64,000 nucleotides of DNA. Origin: Pseudooceanicola algae (lineage in GTDB: Bacteria; Pseudomonadota; Alphaproteobacteria; Rhodobacterales; Rhodobacteraceae). A model generated the notes under the pieces. It worked only from the letters and a program-made list of their open reading frames with translations. It had not been told where the DNA came from and made no database searches. Numbering within the stretch: position 1 is the first letter of the stretch; every line of letters starts with the position of its first letter. Of the stretch, positions 42,764 through 53,181 are shown one piece after another. Where the stretch lies: positions 2,609,001 through 2,673,000 of the forward strand of contig NZ_CP060436.1 of the NCBI RefSeq assembly GCF_003590145.2, in the 5' to 3' direction. The position numbers and the translations under genes were made by a program.

Positions 42764-43999
42764 ATGCCCGACAGCCCCCAGATCGACAGCCCCCAGATCG
42801 ACAGCCCCCAGATCCCCGTCCGCACGCCGGTCGATCCGGTCGACCTGACCGCCCGGCTGATCCGCTGCGAGACCGTCACCCCCGCCGAGGGCGGCGCGCT
42901 GAGCCTGCTGCAGGACCTGCTGACCACCGCCGGTTTCACCTGCACCCGCGTCAGCCGCAACGGGATCGAGAACCTCTTTGCCCGCTGGGGCGACAAGGGT
43001 CATGCGAAGACATTCGGCTTCAACGGCCACACGGACGTGGTGCCGGTCGGCGATGCGAATGCCTGGAAACACGCGCCCTTCAGCGGCGATATCGAAGACG
43101 GCGTGCTGTGGGGACGCGGCGCGCAGGACATGAAATCCGGCGTTGCCGCCTTTGCCGCCGCCGCCGTCGATTTCGTCACCGACACGCCGCCCGATGGCGC
43201 GGTCGTGCTGGCCATCACCGGCGACGAGGAAGGCGATGCCCAGGACGGCACCCGCGCCCTGCTCGACTGGATGAAGGACAACGACGAACCCCTGTCCTGC
43301 TGCATCGTCGGCGAACCGACCTGCCCGAAAACCATGGGCGAGATGATCAAGATCGGTCGGCGCGGGTCGATGACCGCCTGGTTCGCCGCCACCGGCGTGC
43401 AGGGCCATTCGGCCTATCCGCATCTGGCAAAGAACCCCCTGCCCGCCATGGCGCGGCTGGTCGACCGGCTGGCCGGGCACGAGCTGGACCAGGGCACCGA
43501 CCACTTTGGCGCCTCGACCCTGGCCGTGGTGCAGTTCGACACCGGCAACACCGCCACAAACGTGATCCCGGCGCGCTGCACCGCCGCCGTGAACATCCGT
43601 TTCAACGACCTGCACAGCGGCGCGGCGCTGGACCAGTGGCTGCGCCGCGAGGCTCAGGACGTCAGCCGCATGTTCGACATCGTGATCGAGACCGAGGTGA
43701 AGATCAGCGGCGAAAGCTTCCTGACCCCGCCCGGTGATCTGAGCGACCTGGTCGCCGCGGCCGTCGAAGCCGAAACCGGGCTGGTCCCCGCGCTGTCGAC
43801 CACGGGCGGCACCTCGGACGCGCGCTTCGTCAAGGATCTCTGCCCGGTGGTGGAATTCGGCCTTGTCGGCGATGCCATGCACCAGACGGACGAGCGCGTG
43901 CCAACGGTCCAGATCGACCAGTTGAAGGCGATCTACACCCGCATCCTTACGGACTATTTCAGCCAGAGCGACGACAGCGATGACGACGCCACAGCCTGA
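42764..43999 (+). CDS. dapE: Succinyl-diaminopimelate desuccinylase DapE
   Basis: A 411-residue M20-family zinc hydrolase that removes succinate from N-succinyl-LL-diaminopimelate. Metal and catalytic motifs are [25 protein letters not shown] and ITGDEEGDA; the dimerisation domain has [15 protein letters not shown] and the end shows [11 protein letters not shown] and [10 protein letters not shown]. The first 17 residues contain DSPQI three times in a row, an extension absent from typical DapE; an internal start at GTG or later is not obvious. AGGAG lies 7 bases before the ATG. Overlaps the next gene by 20 bases. Confidence 0.95.
   Translation: MPDSPQIDSPQIDSPQIPVRTPVDPVDLTARLIRCETVTPAEGGALSLLQDLLTTAGFTCTRVSRNGIENLFARWGDKGHAKTFGFNGHTDVVPVGDANAWKHAPFSGDIEDGVLWGRGAQDMKSGVAAFAAAAVDFVTDTPPDGAVVLAITGDEEGDAQDGTRALLDWMKDNDEPLSCCIVGEPTCPKTMGEMIKIGRRGSMTAWFAATGVQGHSAYPHLAKNPLPAMARLVDRLAGHELDQGTDHFGASTLAVVQFDTGNTATNVIPARCTAAVNIRFNDLHSGAALDQWLRREAQDVSRMFDIVIETEVKISGESFLTPPGDLSDLVAAAVEAETGLVPALSTTGGTSDARFVKDLCPVVEFGLVGDAMHQTDERVPTVQIDQLKAIYTRILTDYFSQSDDSDDDATA
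42770..42814 (+). repeat. Three perfect 15-bp tandem repeats at the dapE start
   Basis: The unit GACAGCCCCCAGATC occurs three times head to tail and encodes DSPQI three times. Copy changes by slippage would keep the reading frame and only vary the length of the N-terminal tail. Confidence 0.9.
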
Positions 44000-44408
44000 C
44001 ATTCAGCTGGTCACCGATCCCGCCCCCTGTTTCGCGCTGCGGCAGGCGGTCTTCGTCGACGAACAGGGCTTTGACGCCGAAGCCGAGTTCGACGCGCTGG
44101 ACGCGCAGGCCGAGCATCTGCTGGCGCGCCTCGACGGTCGCCCCGTCGGCACCGCCCGCCTGCTGGTGGACGGCGACGCGGGACGGATCGGGCGCATCTG
44201 CGTGTCCCGCGACTGCCGCGGCACCGGGCTGGGCGCGGCGCTGGTCGAAGCCGGGGCGGCCCGCCTGCAGGCGCGTGGCTTCACCCGTATCGTGCTGGGC
44301 GCACAGGTCCGCGCAATGGGCTTTTACGAAACCCTCGGCTTTACCGCCTGCGGGTCGGAATACGACGACGAAGGCGTGCCACACCGCGAGATGGAACGCC
44401 GGGTCTGA
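43980..44408 (+). CDS. GNAT-family N-acetyltransferase
   Basis: A 142-residue GNAT enzyme. The start resembles ElaA-like members ([14 protein letters not shown]), and the acetyl-CoA-binding P loop is [17 protein letters not shown], followed by [12 protein letters not shown] and a C-terminal [11 protein letters not shown]. It begins 20 bases before the dapE stop, so it is co-translated with dapE. The acceptor is unknown. Confidence 0.92.
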   Translation: MTTPQPDIQLVTDPAPCFALRQAVFVDEQGFDAEAEFDALDAQAEHLLARLDGRPVGTARLLVDGDAGRIGRICVSRDCRGTGLGAALVEAGAARLQARGFTRIVLGAQVRAMGFYETLGFTACGSEYDDEGVPHREMERRV

Positions 44409-44494
44409 ACCGCCTGTCCCGGTACCGACAGACCGCCCGAGCACCCGACGCTTTTCGCAATGACCTTCCCCCGCTTGCATGGTAGATCTGGCCC

Positions 44495-46825
44495 ATGTCA
44501 CAGCTTCCCTCAAAGCCCGAGATCCTCGACTGGATCGCCGCGCATCCCACCCAGACCGCCAAACGCGACATCGCCAAGGCCTTCGGTATCAAGGGCGCCG
44601 CCCGGATCGACCTCAAGCGCCTGCTGAAGGAGCTTGAAGAAGAAGGTCATCTGGAAAAGCGCAAGAAGACCTACCGCGATCCCGACAGCCTGCCGCCGGT
44701 GTCGGTGGTCATGGTCAATGCGCCGGACAGCGATGGCGATCTGAGCGCCCGCCCCCTTGAATGGCAGGGCGAGGGCCCCGAGCCCCATATCGCGCTGATC
44801 CTGCGCGACAGCGATCCGGCCCTTGGCGAAGGCGACCGCATCCTGGCCAAGCTGACGCGTGTGGGGAATGAAAATGCCTATCAGGGCCGGTTGATCCGCA
44901 AGATCGGCACCAATCCGACGCGTATTCTGGGCGTCTTCCGCAAGACCTCGGAAGGCGGGCGTATCCTGCCGATCGACAAGGGCAGCGACAAGGAATGGAC
45001 AGTGCCCGAAGGGGCGCTGCACGGCGCCAAGGACGGCGAGTTGGTCGAGGCCGAACAAAGCGGGCCGCGCGCCCGCATGGGCCTGCCCCGTGCCCGCGTC
45101 GTGGCGCGCCTCGGCGACCCGAGCGCGCCGCGTGCGGTCAGCCTGATCGCCATCCACCAGCACGGCATCCCCGATGCCTTTCCCGATACGGTCGTGGCCG
45201 AAGCCGACGGCATGAAACCCGCTGGCCTTTCGGGCCGTGAAGATCTGCGCGACCTTCCGCTGGTCACCATCGACCCGGCCGATGCCCGCGACCACGACGA
45301 CGCCTGTTTTGCCGAAGCCGACACCGACCCCAAGAACCCCGACGGTCATATCCTCTGGGTCGCGATTGCCGATGTAGCGCATTACGTGACGCCCGGTTCG
45401 GCGCTCGACAACGAAGCGCGGCGGCGCGGCAATTCCAGCTATTTCCCCGACCGGGTCGTGCCGATGCTGCCCGACCGTCTGTCGGGCGACCTGTGTTCGC
45501 TGCACGAAGGCGTGCCGCGCGCCTGTATCGCCGTGAGGATGCAGCTGGACGCGCGCGGCAACAAGATCGCCCACAGCTTTCACCGCGGGCTGATGCGCTC
45601 TGCCGCGTCGCTGACCTACGGACAGGTGCAGGCGGCGATGGATGGCAAACCCGACGACCAGTGCGGCCCGCTGCTTGATGACGTGATCCGGCCGCTTTAT
45701 GCCGCCTATGAGGCGCTCAAGATCGCGCGCGAAGCGCGCCAGCCGCTGGACCTCGACCTGCCCGAACGGCGGATCGAGCTTGGCGACGATGGCCGCGTCG
45801 CTTCGGTCAATTTCCGCGAACGGCTGGATGCGCACAAGCTGATCGAGGAATTCATGGTGCTGGCCAATGTCGCCGCCGCCGAGACCCTGATCAAGAAGAA
45901 ATCCCCGCTGCTGTTCCGGGTCCACGAGGAACCGAGCAAGGAAAAGCTGGAAGCACTGCGCGAAACCGCCGACAGCGCCGGGTTCCAGGTGGCCAAGGGG
46001 CAGGTCCTGAAGACCGCGCACCTGAACCGCCTGCTGGATCAGGCCGCCGGTACCGATCAGGCCGAGCTGATCAACATGGCGACCCTGCGGTCGATGATGC
46101 AGGCCTACTACGCGCCGTTCAACTTCGGCCACTTCGGCCTTGCCTTGCAGAACTACGCGCATTTCACCTCGCCCATCCGGCGCTATGCCGACCTCGTGGT
46201 GCATCGGTCGCTGGTCAGCGTGCATGGCTGGGGCAAGGACGGTCTCAGTCCGCAGGAGATCGAGAACCTCGAGGCGACGGCGGGCCATATCTCGGAAACC
46301 GAGCGGCGCTCGATGATGGCGGAACGCGACACGACGGATCGCTATCTGGCCGCCTATCTGAGCGAACGGGTGGGCAGCGAGATGACCGGGCGCATCAGCG
46401 GCGTGGCGCGGTTCGGTGCCTTCGTGCGGCTGGATGAAACCGGGGCCGACGGGCTGGTGCCGATCCGGTCGCTTGGGCGCGAATTCTTCCACCATGACCG
46501 CGAGGCCAATACCCTGATGGGGTCCGAAAGCGGCATGATGGTGCAACCGGGCCAGCGCGTGAAGGTCAAGCTGGCCGAAGCGATCCCGGTCACCGGCGGC
46601 ATCGCGCTGGAACTGCTGGAACTGGAAGGCAAGGCCGTCGAACAGGGCGCGGCGGCCACAGGCGGGCGGCGCCCCGGACGCGGCGGCCCCGGCAAATCAC
46701 GCAAGGGCGGCTTCAAGGGTGGACCCAAAGGCCCGGCGGCCAAGCCCGGCCCCAAACGCAAGCTGGTGCGCGCCAAGCGCAAGGATGCCAAGACCGCGAC
46801 CAAGGTGCGCCGCACCCGCAGCTAG
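44495..46825 (+). CDS. rnr: Ribonuclease R
   Basis: A 776-residue RNB-family 3'-5' exoribonuclease. Order of parts: N-terminal winged helix (PSKPEILDWIAAHPTQTAKR), cold-shock domains, the RNB catalytic core with TIDPADARDHDDACF and NFGHFGLALQNYAHFTSPIR, a C-terminal S1 domain (GRISGVARFGAFVRLDETGA) and a strongly basic Lys/Arg/Gly tail of about 50 residues. It degrades structured RNA, rRNA and mRNA fragments. ATG 44495 is the first in frame; no strong ribosome site is visible. Single gene. Confidence 0.96.
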   Translation: MSQLPSKPEILDWIAAHPTQTAKRDIAKAFGIKGAARIDLKRLLKELEEEGHLEKRKKTYRDPDSLPPVSVVMVNAPDSDGDLSARPLEWQGEGPEPHIALILRDSDPALGEGDRILAKLTRVGNENAYQGRLIRKIGTNPTRILGVFRKTSEGGRILPIDKGSDKEWTVPEGALHGAKDGELVEAEQSGPRARMGLPRARVVARLGDPSAPRAVSLIAIHQHGIPDAFPDTVVAEADGMKPAGLSGREDLRDLPLVTIDPADARDHDDACFAEADTDPKNPDGHILWVAIADVAHYVTPGSALDNEARRRGNSSYFPDRVVPMLPDRLSGDLCSLHEGVPRACIAVRMQLDARGNKIAHSFHRGLMRSAASLTYGQVQAAMDGKPDDQCGPLLDDVIRPLYAAYEALKIAREARQPLDLDLPERRIELGDDGRVASVNFRERLDAHKLIEEFMVLANVAAAETLIKKKSPLLFRVHEEPSKEKLEALRETADSAGFQVAKGQVLKTAHLNRLLDQAAGTDQAELINMATLRSMMQAYYAPFNFGHFGLALQNYAHFTSPIRRYADLVVHRSLVSVHGWGKDGLSPQEIENLEATAGHISETERRSMMAERDTTDRYLAAYLSERVGSEMTGRISGVARFGAFVRLDETGADGLVPIRSLGREFFHHDREANTLMGSESGMMVQPGQRVKVKLAEAIPVTGGIALELLELEGKAVEQGAAATGGRRPGRGGPGKSRKGGFKGGPKGPAAKPGPKRKLVRAKRKDAKTATKVRRTRS

Positions 46826-46996
46826 GCCTGCGGGGCGGGATGGTCACCGCCCCCCGCCACATCCCCCAAACCTTTCCGGATTTCCGCCCGGCAAGACCCG
46901 CCGGGTGGGGAAATGCGGCCCGAGGCTTTGGAAATCCGCGTTTTCGCGGTAAGGTGGGCGCAATCATAAAAAACGAGCAGCCCCGGAACCCATATC

Positions 46997-48400
46997 ATGC
47001 GCCTTCTTTCCAAGGTCCTTCCCCCGACTCTGTCGCTGATGCTGATCGGCCTGTCGCCATCTGCACAGGCCGGGTCACCCGATGAATCGGTGCGGCCGAT
47101 GGCCCGTCCGGGCGCCAGTCTGGCCTTTGCAGGGCCCACCGCAGATGCCGGGGCGACCCTGACGGCCGGCACGCAACGCAGCCTGACAGTCACCCGCAGC
47201 CTGCGTCCCCGGAACCGGCCCGAGGCGATGGTGCGCACATCGACCGCCAGCAGCGCGGAACCCGCCCGGCCACAGGCCAATGACCCCGGTTTTGATCGCT
47301 GGGTGCGCAGTTTCCGCGCCCGCGCCCTGGCCCGCGGGATCACCCCGACGACTTTCGACAAGGCATTTCGCAGCGCGACCTTCCTGCCTGACGTGATCCG
47401 GCGCGACCGCAATCAGGCGGAATTCACACTGGGCGTGGGCGATTACATGGACCGCGTGGTCTCCGACAGCCGCATCGCCAATGGCCGCACCCAATTCGCC
47501 GGTCAGGCCCGCACCCTGCAGGCGCTGCAATCGCATTACGGCGTGCAGGCGCAGTATGTCACCGCGATCTGGGGCCTGGAAAGCAACTATGGCACCAACC
47601 GGGGGGAAACCCCGCTGATCTCCGCCATGGCGACACTGGCCTACGAAGGGCGGCGGGCGAATTTCTATGAACAGCAGCTGATGGCGCTGCTGCGGGTCGT
47701 GCAGCACGGCGACACCACCCCCGACCGCATGGTCGGAAGCTGGGCCGGCGCCATGGGCCATACCCAGTTCATGCCGACCTCCTATGAAAGCTATGCGGTC
47801 GATTTCACCGGCGACGGGCGGCGCGACATCTGGGCCGAGGATCCGACCGATGCGCTTGCCTCGACGGCGGCCTATCTGGATAACTTCGGCTGGATCGAAG
47901 GCCAGCCCTGGGGGATGGAGGTCATCCTGCCGCGCGGCTTCGATTACAACCTTGCCGGCGGCAGCGTGAAGATGCCCTCGCAATGGGCCGAACTTGGCAT
48001 GCGCGCCGCCCACGGCACGATGCGGGATTACGGATCGGCCCGGCTGCTGATCGTGGCGGGCGCCGGGGGGCCGGCCTTTCTGGTGTTCAAGAACTTCGAC
48101 GTGATCAAGCGCTACAACAATTCCGACAGCTATGCGCTGGCGGTTGGGCTTCTGGGCGACCGAATCGCCGGCGCCGGGCCGCTGGCCACCAGTTGGCCGC
48201 TTGGCGAACGCGGTCTGAAACGCGATGAACGCAAGGAAATGCAGACCCTGCTGACCCGGCGCGGCTTTGACACCGGCGGCGTCGACGGCATCCTTGGTTC
48301 GCAAAGCATCAGCGCCATCCGGTCCTATCAGCGCGCCGTGGGCGTGGTGCCGGACGGATACCCCTCTGTCGACCTGCTCGCCCGGCTGCGTCAGGGCTGA
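46997..48400 (+). CDS. Lytic murein transglycosylase, MltB-type
   Basis: A 467-residue periplasmic protein with signal peptide ([15 protein letters not shown]). A Ser/Ala/Pro-rich linker (to about 95) precedes the SLT_2/MltB catalytic domain with [20 protein letters not shown], the catalytic Glu in [14 protein letters not shown] and [13 protein letters not shown]. The last 60 residues are a PG_binding_1 domain ([27 protein letters not shown]). It cleaves glycan strands to 1,6-anhydro products. No lipobox is seen, so unlike E. coli MltB it should be soluble. Confidence 0.94.
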   Translation: MRLLSKVLPPTLSLMLIGLSPSAQAGSPDESVRPMARPGASLAFAGPTADAGATLTAGTQRSLTVTRSLRPRNRPEAMVRTSTASSAEPARPQANDPGFDRWVRSFRARALARGITPTTFDKAFRSATFLPDVIRRDRNQAEFTLGVGDYMDRVVSDSRIANGRTQFAGQARTLQALQSHYGVQAQYVTAIWGLESNYGTNRGETPLISAMATLAYEGRRANFYEQQLMALLRVVQHGDTTPDRMVGSWAGAMGHTQFMPTSYESYAVDFTGDGRRDIWAEDPTDALASTAAYLDNFGWIEGQPWGMEVILPRGFDYNLAGGSVKMPSQWAELGMRAAHGTMRDYGSARLLIVAGAGGPAFLVFKNFDVIKRYNNSDSYALAVGLLGDRIAGAGPLATSWPLGERGLKRDERKEMQTLLTRRGFDTGGVDGILGSQSISAIRSYQRAVGVVPDGYPSVDLLARLRQG

Positions 48401-48694
48401 ACCGCCTCCGGGCCGGCCCGCGCTGCGCCCCCGTCGCCGCACCGGGCAGCGCACCAGGCGGCGTCAGCAGGCCCCGATGCCCACCCATTTGCGTCGCTTG
48501 CGCCCGAAAATCGCGCGCGACCTAGAAAAGTGGTGCGCTTGCCATTACCCATTCTACGTGCGCAGGTTAAGGTAACATGTCGCAGCAGCGGCACCCCGAT
48601 GTCATTGCCCGGCCCTGCATTCATCTGCCGCACCCTGGCCCCGAAAAACCCGGTCCCGAAACCGGGATCAACCGCGCAGGAGATCGCAGACCCG

Positions 48695-49483
48695 ATGACC
48701 ATGGCACCCGCAGACGGCAGCAGCACCCGCCCGCCCCTGCGCGCGCCGGGTGGTCCTGCGGCCGGGGCAGAGGGCGAATGGGGCGACCTGGCCGATCTGG
48801 CCGCCTGCCCGCGCTGCGATGCGGTCTATCGCGTGGCCCTGCCCCGACCCGGCGAACGGGCCGTCTGCGGGCGCTGCCACCATGTTCTGATGACGCCGCG
48901 CAAAGGCGCGGGCAAGCAGATCATCGGCCTGTCGATTTCGGTGCTGATCCTGATCTCGGCGGCGGCCTGCTTCCCCTTTCTCAGCATTTCGGCGGCAGGG
49001 TTGAGCAGTTCGACCTCTGTCCTGGGCGCGGCACTGGCGTTCCGGGGCGACGGCATCCTGGCGCTGCTGTCGCTGGCGCTGGCGGCGCTGATCGTGTTCA
49101 TCCCGGCACTGCGTGCGGCTTTGACGATCTACGTGCTGGCGCCGATCGTACGTGACCGCCCGGCCGCACCCCATGCCAATCTGGCGTTCCGGCTGTCGGA
49201 ATCCCTGCGCCCCTGGTCGATGGCCGAGATTTTTGCCATCGGCTGCGCCGTGGCGCTGGTCAAGGTCGCCGGCCTGGCCCATGTCGGCTTTGGGCCCGCA
49301 TTCTGGATCTTTGCCATCCTCGTGGTGCTGGTGATCCTGCAGGATACGCTGATGTGCCCCTATTCGGTCTGGCGCGCGCTGGATTCCGAGACCGCCGTAG
49401 ATCGTCCGCCACGACCGAAAGAACGGCGCAAAGATCGCGCTGACCAACTGCGCCGCACACCGGAAACGGAGCAAGGGACATGA
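48695..49483 (+). CDS. pqiA: PqiA-like protein, first half
   Basis: A 262-residue membrane protein with a zinc-ribbon-like start (CPRCDAVYRV ... VCGRCHHVL) and four helices, corresponding to the N-terminal half of E. coli PqiA. Such proteins act with PqiB and PqiC in inter-membrane lipid transport. ATG 48695 follows an AGGAG at a rather long 12 bases; ATG 48701 is an alternative. Overlaps the second PqiA-like gene by ATGA. Confidence 0.9.
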   Translation: MTMAPADGSSTRPPLRAPGGPAAGAEGEWGDLADLAACPRCDAVYRVALPRPGERAVCGRCHHVLMTPRKGAGKQIIGLSISVLILISAAACFPFLSISAAGLSSSTSVLGAALAFRGDGILALLSLALAALIVFIPALRAALTIYVLAPIVRDRPAAPHANLAFRLSESLRPWSMAEIFAIGCAVALVKVAGLAHVGFGPAFWIFAILVVLVILQDTLMCPYSVWRALDSETAVDRPPRPKERRKDRADQLRRTPETEQGT

Positions 49484-50247
49484 GGACCGCGCGTCAGATG
49501 GGCCTGGTAGCCTGCCAGCGCTGCACACGCGTCTGGCCCGGCGGCACGGCGCGTTGCGCCCGCTGTGGACATGGGATGCAATCCCGCGACCCCCTGTCCC
49601 TGCAAAAGGTCTGGGCGCTGTGGCTGGTCGGCATGATCTGCTACATCCCGGCCAATATCTACCCGATGCTGAGCACCCATACCCTTGTTTCGGACTATCA
49701 AAGCACGGTCGTCGGCGGCGCGCTGGAGCTGGGCCAGCATGGCGAGTGGCCCGTGGCGCTGGTGATCCTTGTCGCCTCGGTGGCGATACCGATCACCAAG
49801 TTCATCGTCATCGCCGCCCTGGCCTTCGGGGTGCGCAACAAGTCGCGCCTGTCGCCCGAGCGCCGCCAACTGCTGCATGAGCTGGTCGAATATATCGGCC
49901 GCTGGTCCATGATCGACGTCTTCGTGGTGGCGATCCTGTCGTCTCTGGTGCATCTGGGCTCGATCGCCTCGATCGCGCCGGGCATCGCCAGCCTGTTCTT
50001 TGCCCTTTCGGTGGTCTTCACCATGTTGTCGGCCCAGGCCTTCGACAGTCGGCTGATCTGGGATGCCCGCAGCGGCACCCTGCCGCCCGAAATGGCGCCC
50101 CATGTGCGCATCACCCCGAAGATCGCGCCGCGGATCCCACCGCAGCTGGCCCGCGCTGGCCGTGCCCTGCCGACATCGGCCAATATCGGCAGGCGGCCCA
50201 GCCGGCGCCGCAGGCCCCCAGACCTACCCGGAGACCCCAGTTCATGA
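49480..50247 (+). CDS. pqiA: PqiA-like protein, second half
   Basis: A 255-residue membrane protein with a four-cysteine zinc ribbon (VACQRCTRVWPGG, CARCGHGM) and four helices, including WLVGMICYIPANIYPMLST and VEYIGRWSMIDVFVVAILS, the conserved core of PqiA. Together with the preceding gene it forms a split PqiA. The tail is Arg/Pro-rich. Both ends overlap neighbours by ATGA. Confidence 0.93.
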   Translation: MRTARQMGLVACQRCTRVWPGGTARCARCGHGMQSRDPLSLQKVWALWLVGMICYIPANIYPMLSTHTLVSDYQSTVVGGALELGQHGEWPVALVILVASVAIPITKFIVIAALAFGVRNKSRLSPERRQLLHELVEYIGRWSMIDVFVVAILSSLVHLGSIASIAPGIASLFFALSVVFTMLSAQAFDSRLIWDARSGTLPPEMAPHVRITPKIAPRIPPQLARAGRALPTSANIGRRPSRRRRPPDLPGDPSS

Positions 50248-52514
50248 GCGACCCTACCGGACCCGATACCCCTGGCCCCGATGACCAACGCCCGGGCGCG
50301 GACCACCCCGAACTGATGGTGAAGGAAAGCCGTCGCGCCACGGCCGAGCGGATCTCGATCATCTGGATCGTGCCGCTGCTGGCACTTGCCATCGCGATCG
50401 GCGTCGCCTGGCAGAACTTTTCCTCGCGCGGGCAGACCATCGACATCACCTTTGCCAATGCCGAAGGGATCTCGGTCAGTGAAACGGAGTTGCGGTACCG
50501 CGACGTGACCGTCGGGGCAGTGGAAAAGCTGGCCTTCACCGACGGGCTGGAAAAGGTTGTCGTCACGGTCCGCGTCGAACCCGAGGTCGAGGATTACGTG
50601 GACAGCAGCGCCTCTTTCTGGGTGGTCCGCCCCGAGGTCACCGCCCAGGGGGTCACCGGTCTGGGGACCGTGTTGTCGGGGGTCTATATCCAGGGCAGCT
50701 GGGACAATGATCCCGGCGGGCTGCAACGGGAATTCACCGGCGCATCCCAGGCACCGTTGAACGCCATCGGCAGGCCCGGTCTCAAGATCCGCCTGCGCGC
50801 CGCTGCCGAAAGCGGGCTGACCGGCAATACGCCGATCGAGTTTCGCGGCATCCAGGTCGGGGACCTCGGCGAGGCCCAGATCAGCGACGACGGCACCACG
50901 GTAGAAGCCAATGCGATCATCTACGAACCTCATGACAAGATGATTTCCAGCGCGACACGGTTCTGGGACAGCTCGGGCATCAGCTTTTCGATCGGGGCCA
51001 GCGGGGCCGAAGTCAACTTTACCTCGCTGTCCTCGCTGCTGCGGGGCGGCATCACCTTCAGCTCTGTCGTCTCGGGCGGGCAACCGGTCGAGCAGGGCAG
51101 TACCTTTACCGTCTACTCCGATGAATCGACCGCCCGCGCGACCGCTTTCCGCGAGGAAGAAGGCGACACGCTGAGCTTCTCGGCGATCTTCGACGACAAC
51201 GTGCCCGGTCTCGCCCCCGGCAGCGCCGTGACCTATGGCGGGCTGCGCATCGGGTCCGTGAAGGCGGTGAACGGCACTGTCGAGCCGGCCCGCTTTGGCG
51301 ATGACAAGGTGCGACTGCTTGCGACCTTCGAAGTCGATTCCGGCCTTCTCGGCCTGCCCGCGGGCGGTATCGGGAGTGATACGGGCAGTGATGCGACCAG
51401 CGATGCCGGAGTCAGCACCAGCGGGACCGGAACCAGCGGGACTGGCACCAGCGGGGCTGGCACTGCCGGGACCAGCGACAGCACCACGCCGCAACCAGCG
51501 AATTCGGGACAGCAGGCAATCGCGTTCTTCCAGGAGAAGGTCAAGACCGGCGGCATTCGCGCGCGTCTGGCCACGGCGTCGATCCTGACCGGCGGGCTGA
51601 AGATCGAGATGGTCCGGATGCCCGACGCCCCTGCGGCCGAAATCGACATGACCGGCAGTCCCAACCCGCTGTTCCCGACCACGGCCAGCGCGATCACGGA
51701 TGTCTCGGCCACCGCTCAGGGGGTCTTTGAACGGATCAACGATCTGCCGGTCGAACAGGTCATGCAAAGCGCGATCAACATCATGAACAACGTCAGCCGC
51801 CTGGTCGGCGGCGACGACATGCAGGCAGTGCCGGGAGAGGTCCGCGGCCTGTTGGGCGACGCCCGCGGCTTTGTCGCCTCGCCGCAATTGCAGGCGCTGC
51901 CAGGACGGCTTGACGGGGTCACCGAACAGATCGAGACGCTGGTTCAGGCGCTCAACACCCGCGATCTGGCCGGGCGCCTTACCGAAGCGATGGCGGGCGT
52001 GACAGAGGTCGCCCGCAGTGCCGATACGGCGATCGCCGGGTTGCCGCAACTGCTCGACAGCCTGAACACCATCGCGGCAAAGGCCGAGACCGTCCCGCTC
52101 GCCGACCTGGCCCAGACGCTGGATCAGCTGATGACCAGCGCAGATACCCTGCTGGCCGAGCCCGGGACCCAGCAATTGCCGCAAAGCCTGTCCGAGGCGC
52201 TGGACGAATTGCGCGGGGTGCTGACCGATCTGCGCAACGGTGGCGCGGTGTCGAACCTGAACCAGACCCTCGCCTCGGCGCGCAGCGCGGCGGACAGTAT
52301 CTCCGATGCCGCCCAGGATCTGCCGGCCCTGCTGAACCGCACCGAAACGGTGCTGACTCAGGCCGGGACCACCCTGCAAGGCTATGACGCCAACAGCGGC
52401 CTCGGCCGTCAGGCAGGCCAGACCATGCGCGAAATCGACCGTGCCGCCGCCGCCATCGCCGCCCTGGCCCGCGAGCTTGAGCGCAACCCCAATGCCCTGT
52501 TCTTCGGGAGATGA
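50244..52514 (+). CDS. pqiB: PqiB-like MCE protein
   Basis: A 756-residue membrane-anchored protein with one N-terminal helix (about 37-54) and three MCE (MlaD) domains: first around GQTIDITFANAEGISVSETE, second around RPGLKIRLRAAAESGLTGNT and third around VPGLAPGSAVTYGGLRIGSV. The third domain is interrupted by a Gly/Ser/Thr/Ala-rich stretch (about 370-415). A long helical C-terminus (from about 480) would build the needle or channel that spans the periplasm. It should carry phospholipids between the membranes. Confidence 0.93.
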   Translation: MSDPTGPDTPGPDDQRPGADHPELMVKESRRATAERISIIWIVPLLALAIAIGVAWQNFSSRGQTIDITFANAEGISVSETELRYRDVTVGAVEKLAFTDGLEKVVVTVRVEPEVEDYVDSSASFWVVRPEVTAQGVTGLGTVLSGVYIQGSWDNDPGGLQREFTGASQAPLNAIGRPGLKIRLRAAAESGLTGNTPIEFRGIQVGDLGEAQISDDGTTVEANAIIYEPHDKMISSATRFWDSSGISFSIGASGAEVNFTSLSSLLRGGITFSSVVSGGQPVEQGSTFTVYSDESTARATAFREEEGDTLSFSAIFDDNVPGLAPGSAVTYGGLRIGSVKAVNGTVEPARFGDDKVRLLATFEVDSGLLGLPAGGIGSDTGSDATSDAGVSTSGTGTSGTGTSGAGTAGTSDSTTPQPANSGQQAIAFFQEKVKTGGIRARLATASILTGGLKIEMVRMPDAPAAEIDMTGSPNPLFPTTASAITDVSATAQGVFERINDLPVEQVMQSAINIMNNVSRLVGGDDMQAVPGEVRGLLGDARGFVASPQLQALPGRLDGVTEQIETLVQALNTRDLAGRLTEAMAGVTEVARSADTAIAGLPQLLDSLNTIAAKAETVPLADLAQTLDQLMTSADTLLAEPGTQQLPQSLSEALDELRGVLTDLRNGGAVSNLNQTLASARSAADSISDAAQDLPALLNRTETVLTQAGTTLQGYDANSGLGRQAGQTMREIDRAAAAIAALARELERNPNALFFGR
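51361..51483 (+). repeat. Low-complexity GTSG-type repeats inside pqiB
   Basis: About 120 bases built from variants of ACCAGCGGGACTGGC encode alternating Gly, Ser, Thr and Ala (GTGTSGTGTSGAGTAGTS). It lies within the third MCE domain and looks like an expanded flexible insertion. Confidence 0.75.
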
Positions 52515-52515
52515 C

Positions 52516-53103
52516 ATGATGAGACCCCTGCCAAGATCCGCCACTATCCTGCTTTGCGGCCTCGTGCTGGCGGGCTGCGCCAGCGAAAAACTCTATACCG
52601 CGCCGGTCTTTCCCGGCACCGGCACCAGCGCCGCGCCGGCGCGCATCCCCAGCCGCTTTACCTCGGTCGAGGTGCAGGATGTCTCGCTGCCCGATTACGC
52701 GGCTTCCGGTCAGATCCCCGAACGTCAGGCGGATGGCAGCATCAGTTCCTCGCGCTCGGTCCTCTGGGCGGACGAACCGACCCGTGCCGTGACCATGGAA
52801 CTGTCGCGCCTGCTGCGCCAGATCACCGGGGCCGAAATCGCGGCCGAACCCTGGCCCTTCTACGACAACGCCCAGGCGCAGCTTCTGGTGCGGGTCGAGT
52901 CCATGCTGGCCGAGGGCGACGGGTCCTTCCGCCTGACCGGCCAGTTCTTCGTGGCCCCCAGGGATGGCCGCAGCGGGCGGTCTTCGGACTTCATGATCTC
53001 GGTCCCGGTCGCGGCCCCCGGCGGCCCCGGCGCCATCGCCGATGCCCGCAGCGCCGCCGTTCTGGCGCTGGCGCAGCGTATCGCCCGCGACGGGCTGCGC
53101 TGA
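52516..53103 (+). CDS. pqiC: PqiC-like outer-membrane lipoprotein
   Basis: A 195-residue lipoprotein of the ABC-type auxiliary (DUF330/PqiC) family. The lipobox is VLAGC, placing Cys at position 20 of the mature start. Family features include IPSRFTSVEVQDVSLPDYA, ILW-like SVLWADEPTRAVTMEL and the closing helix DARSAAVLALAQRIA. PqiC anchors the PqiB complex at the outer membrane. It starts one base after the pqiB stop and ends the operon. Confidence 0.92.
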   Translation: MMRPLPRSATILLCGLVLAGCASEKLYTAPVFPGTGTSAAPARIPSRFTSVEVQDVSLPDYAASGQIPERQADGSISSSRSVLWADEPTRAVTMELSRLLRQITGAEIAAEPWPFYDNAQAQLLVRVESMLAEGDGSFRLTGQFFVAPRDGRSGRSSDFMISVPVAAPGGPGAIADARSAAVLALAQRIARDGLR

Positions 53104-53132
53104 GGCATCCCGGACTGCGTGAAGGCATGAAA

Positions 53133-53158
53133 GGGGCGGCGCATCACGCGACCGCCCC
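53133..53158. terminator. Hairpin between convergent pqiC and DUF4239-like genes
   Basis: GGGGCGG ... CCGCCCC with a 12-base loop. On the minus strand it is followed by TTTC, so it may terminate the minus-strand gene as well as the pqi operon. Confidence 0.6.
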
Positions 53159-53181
53159 GGTCCTGTGGCGCGCGGCAGTGA

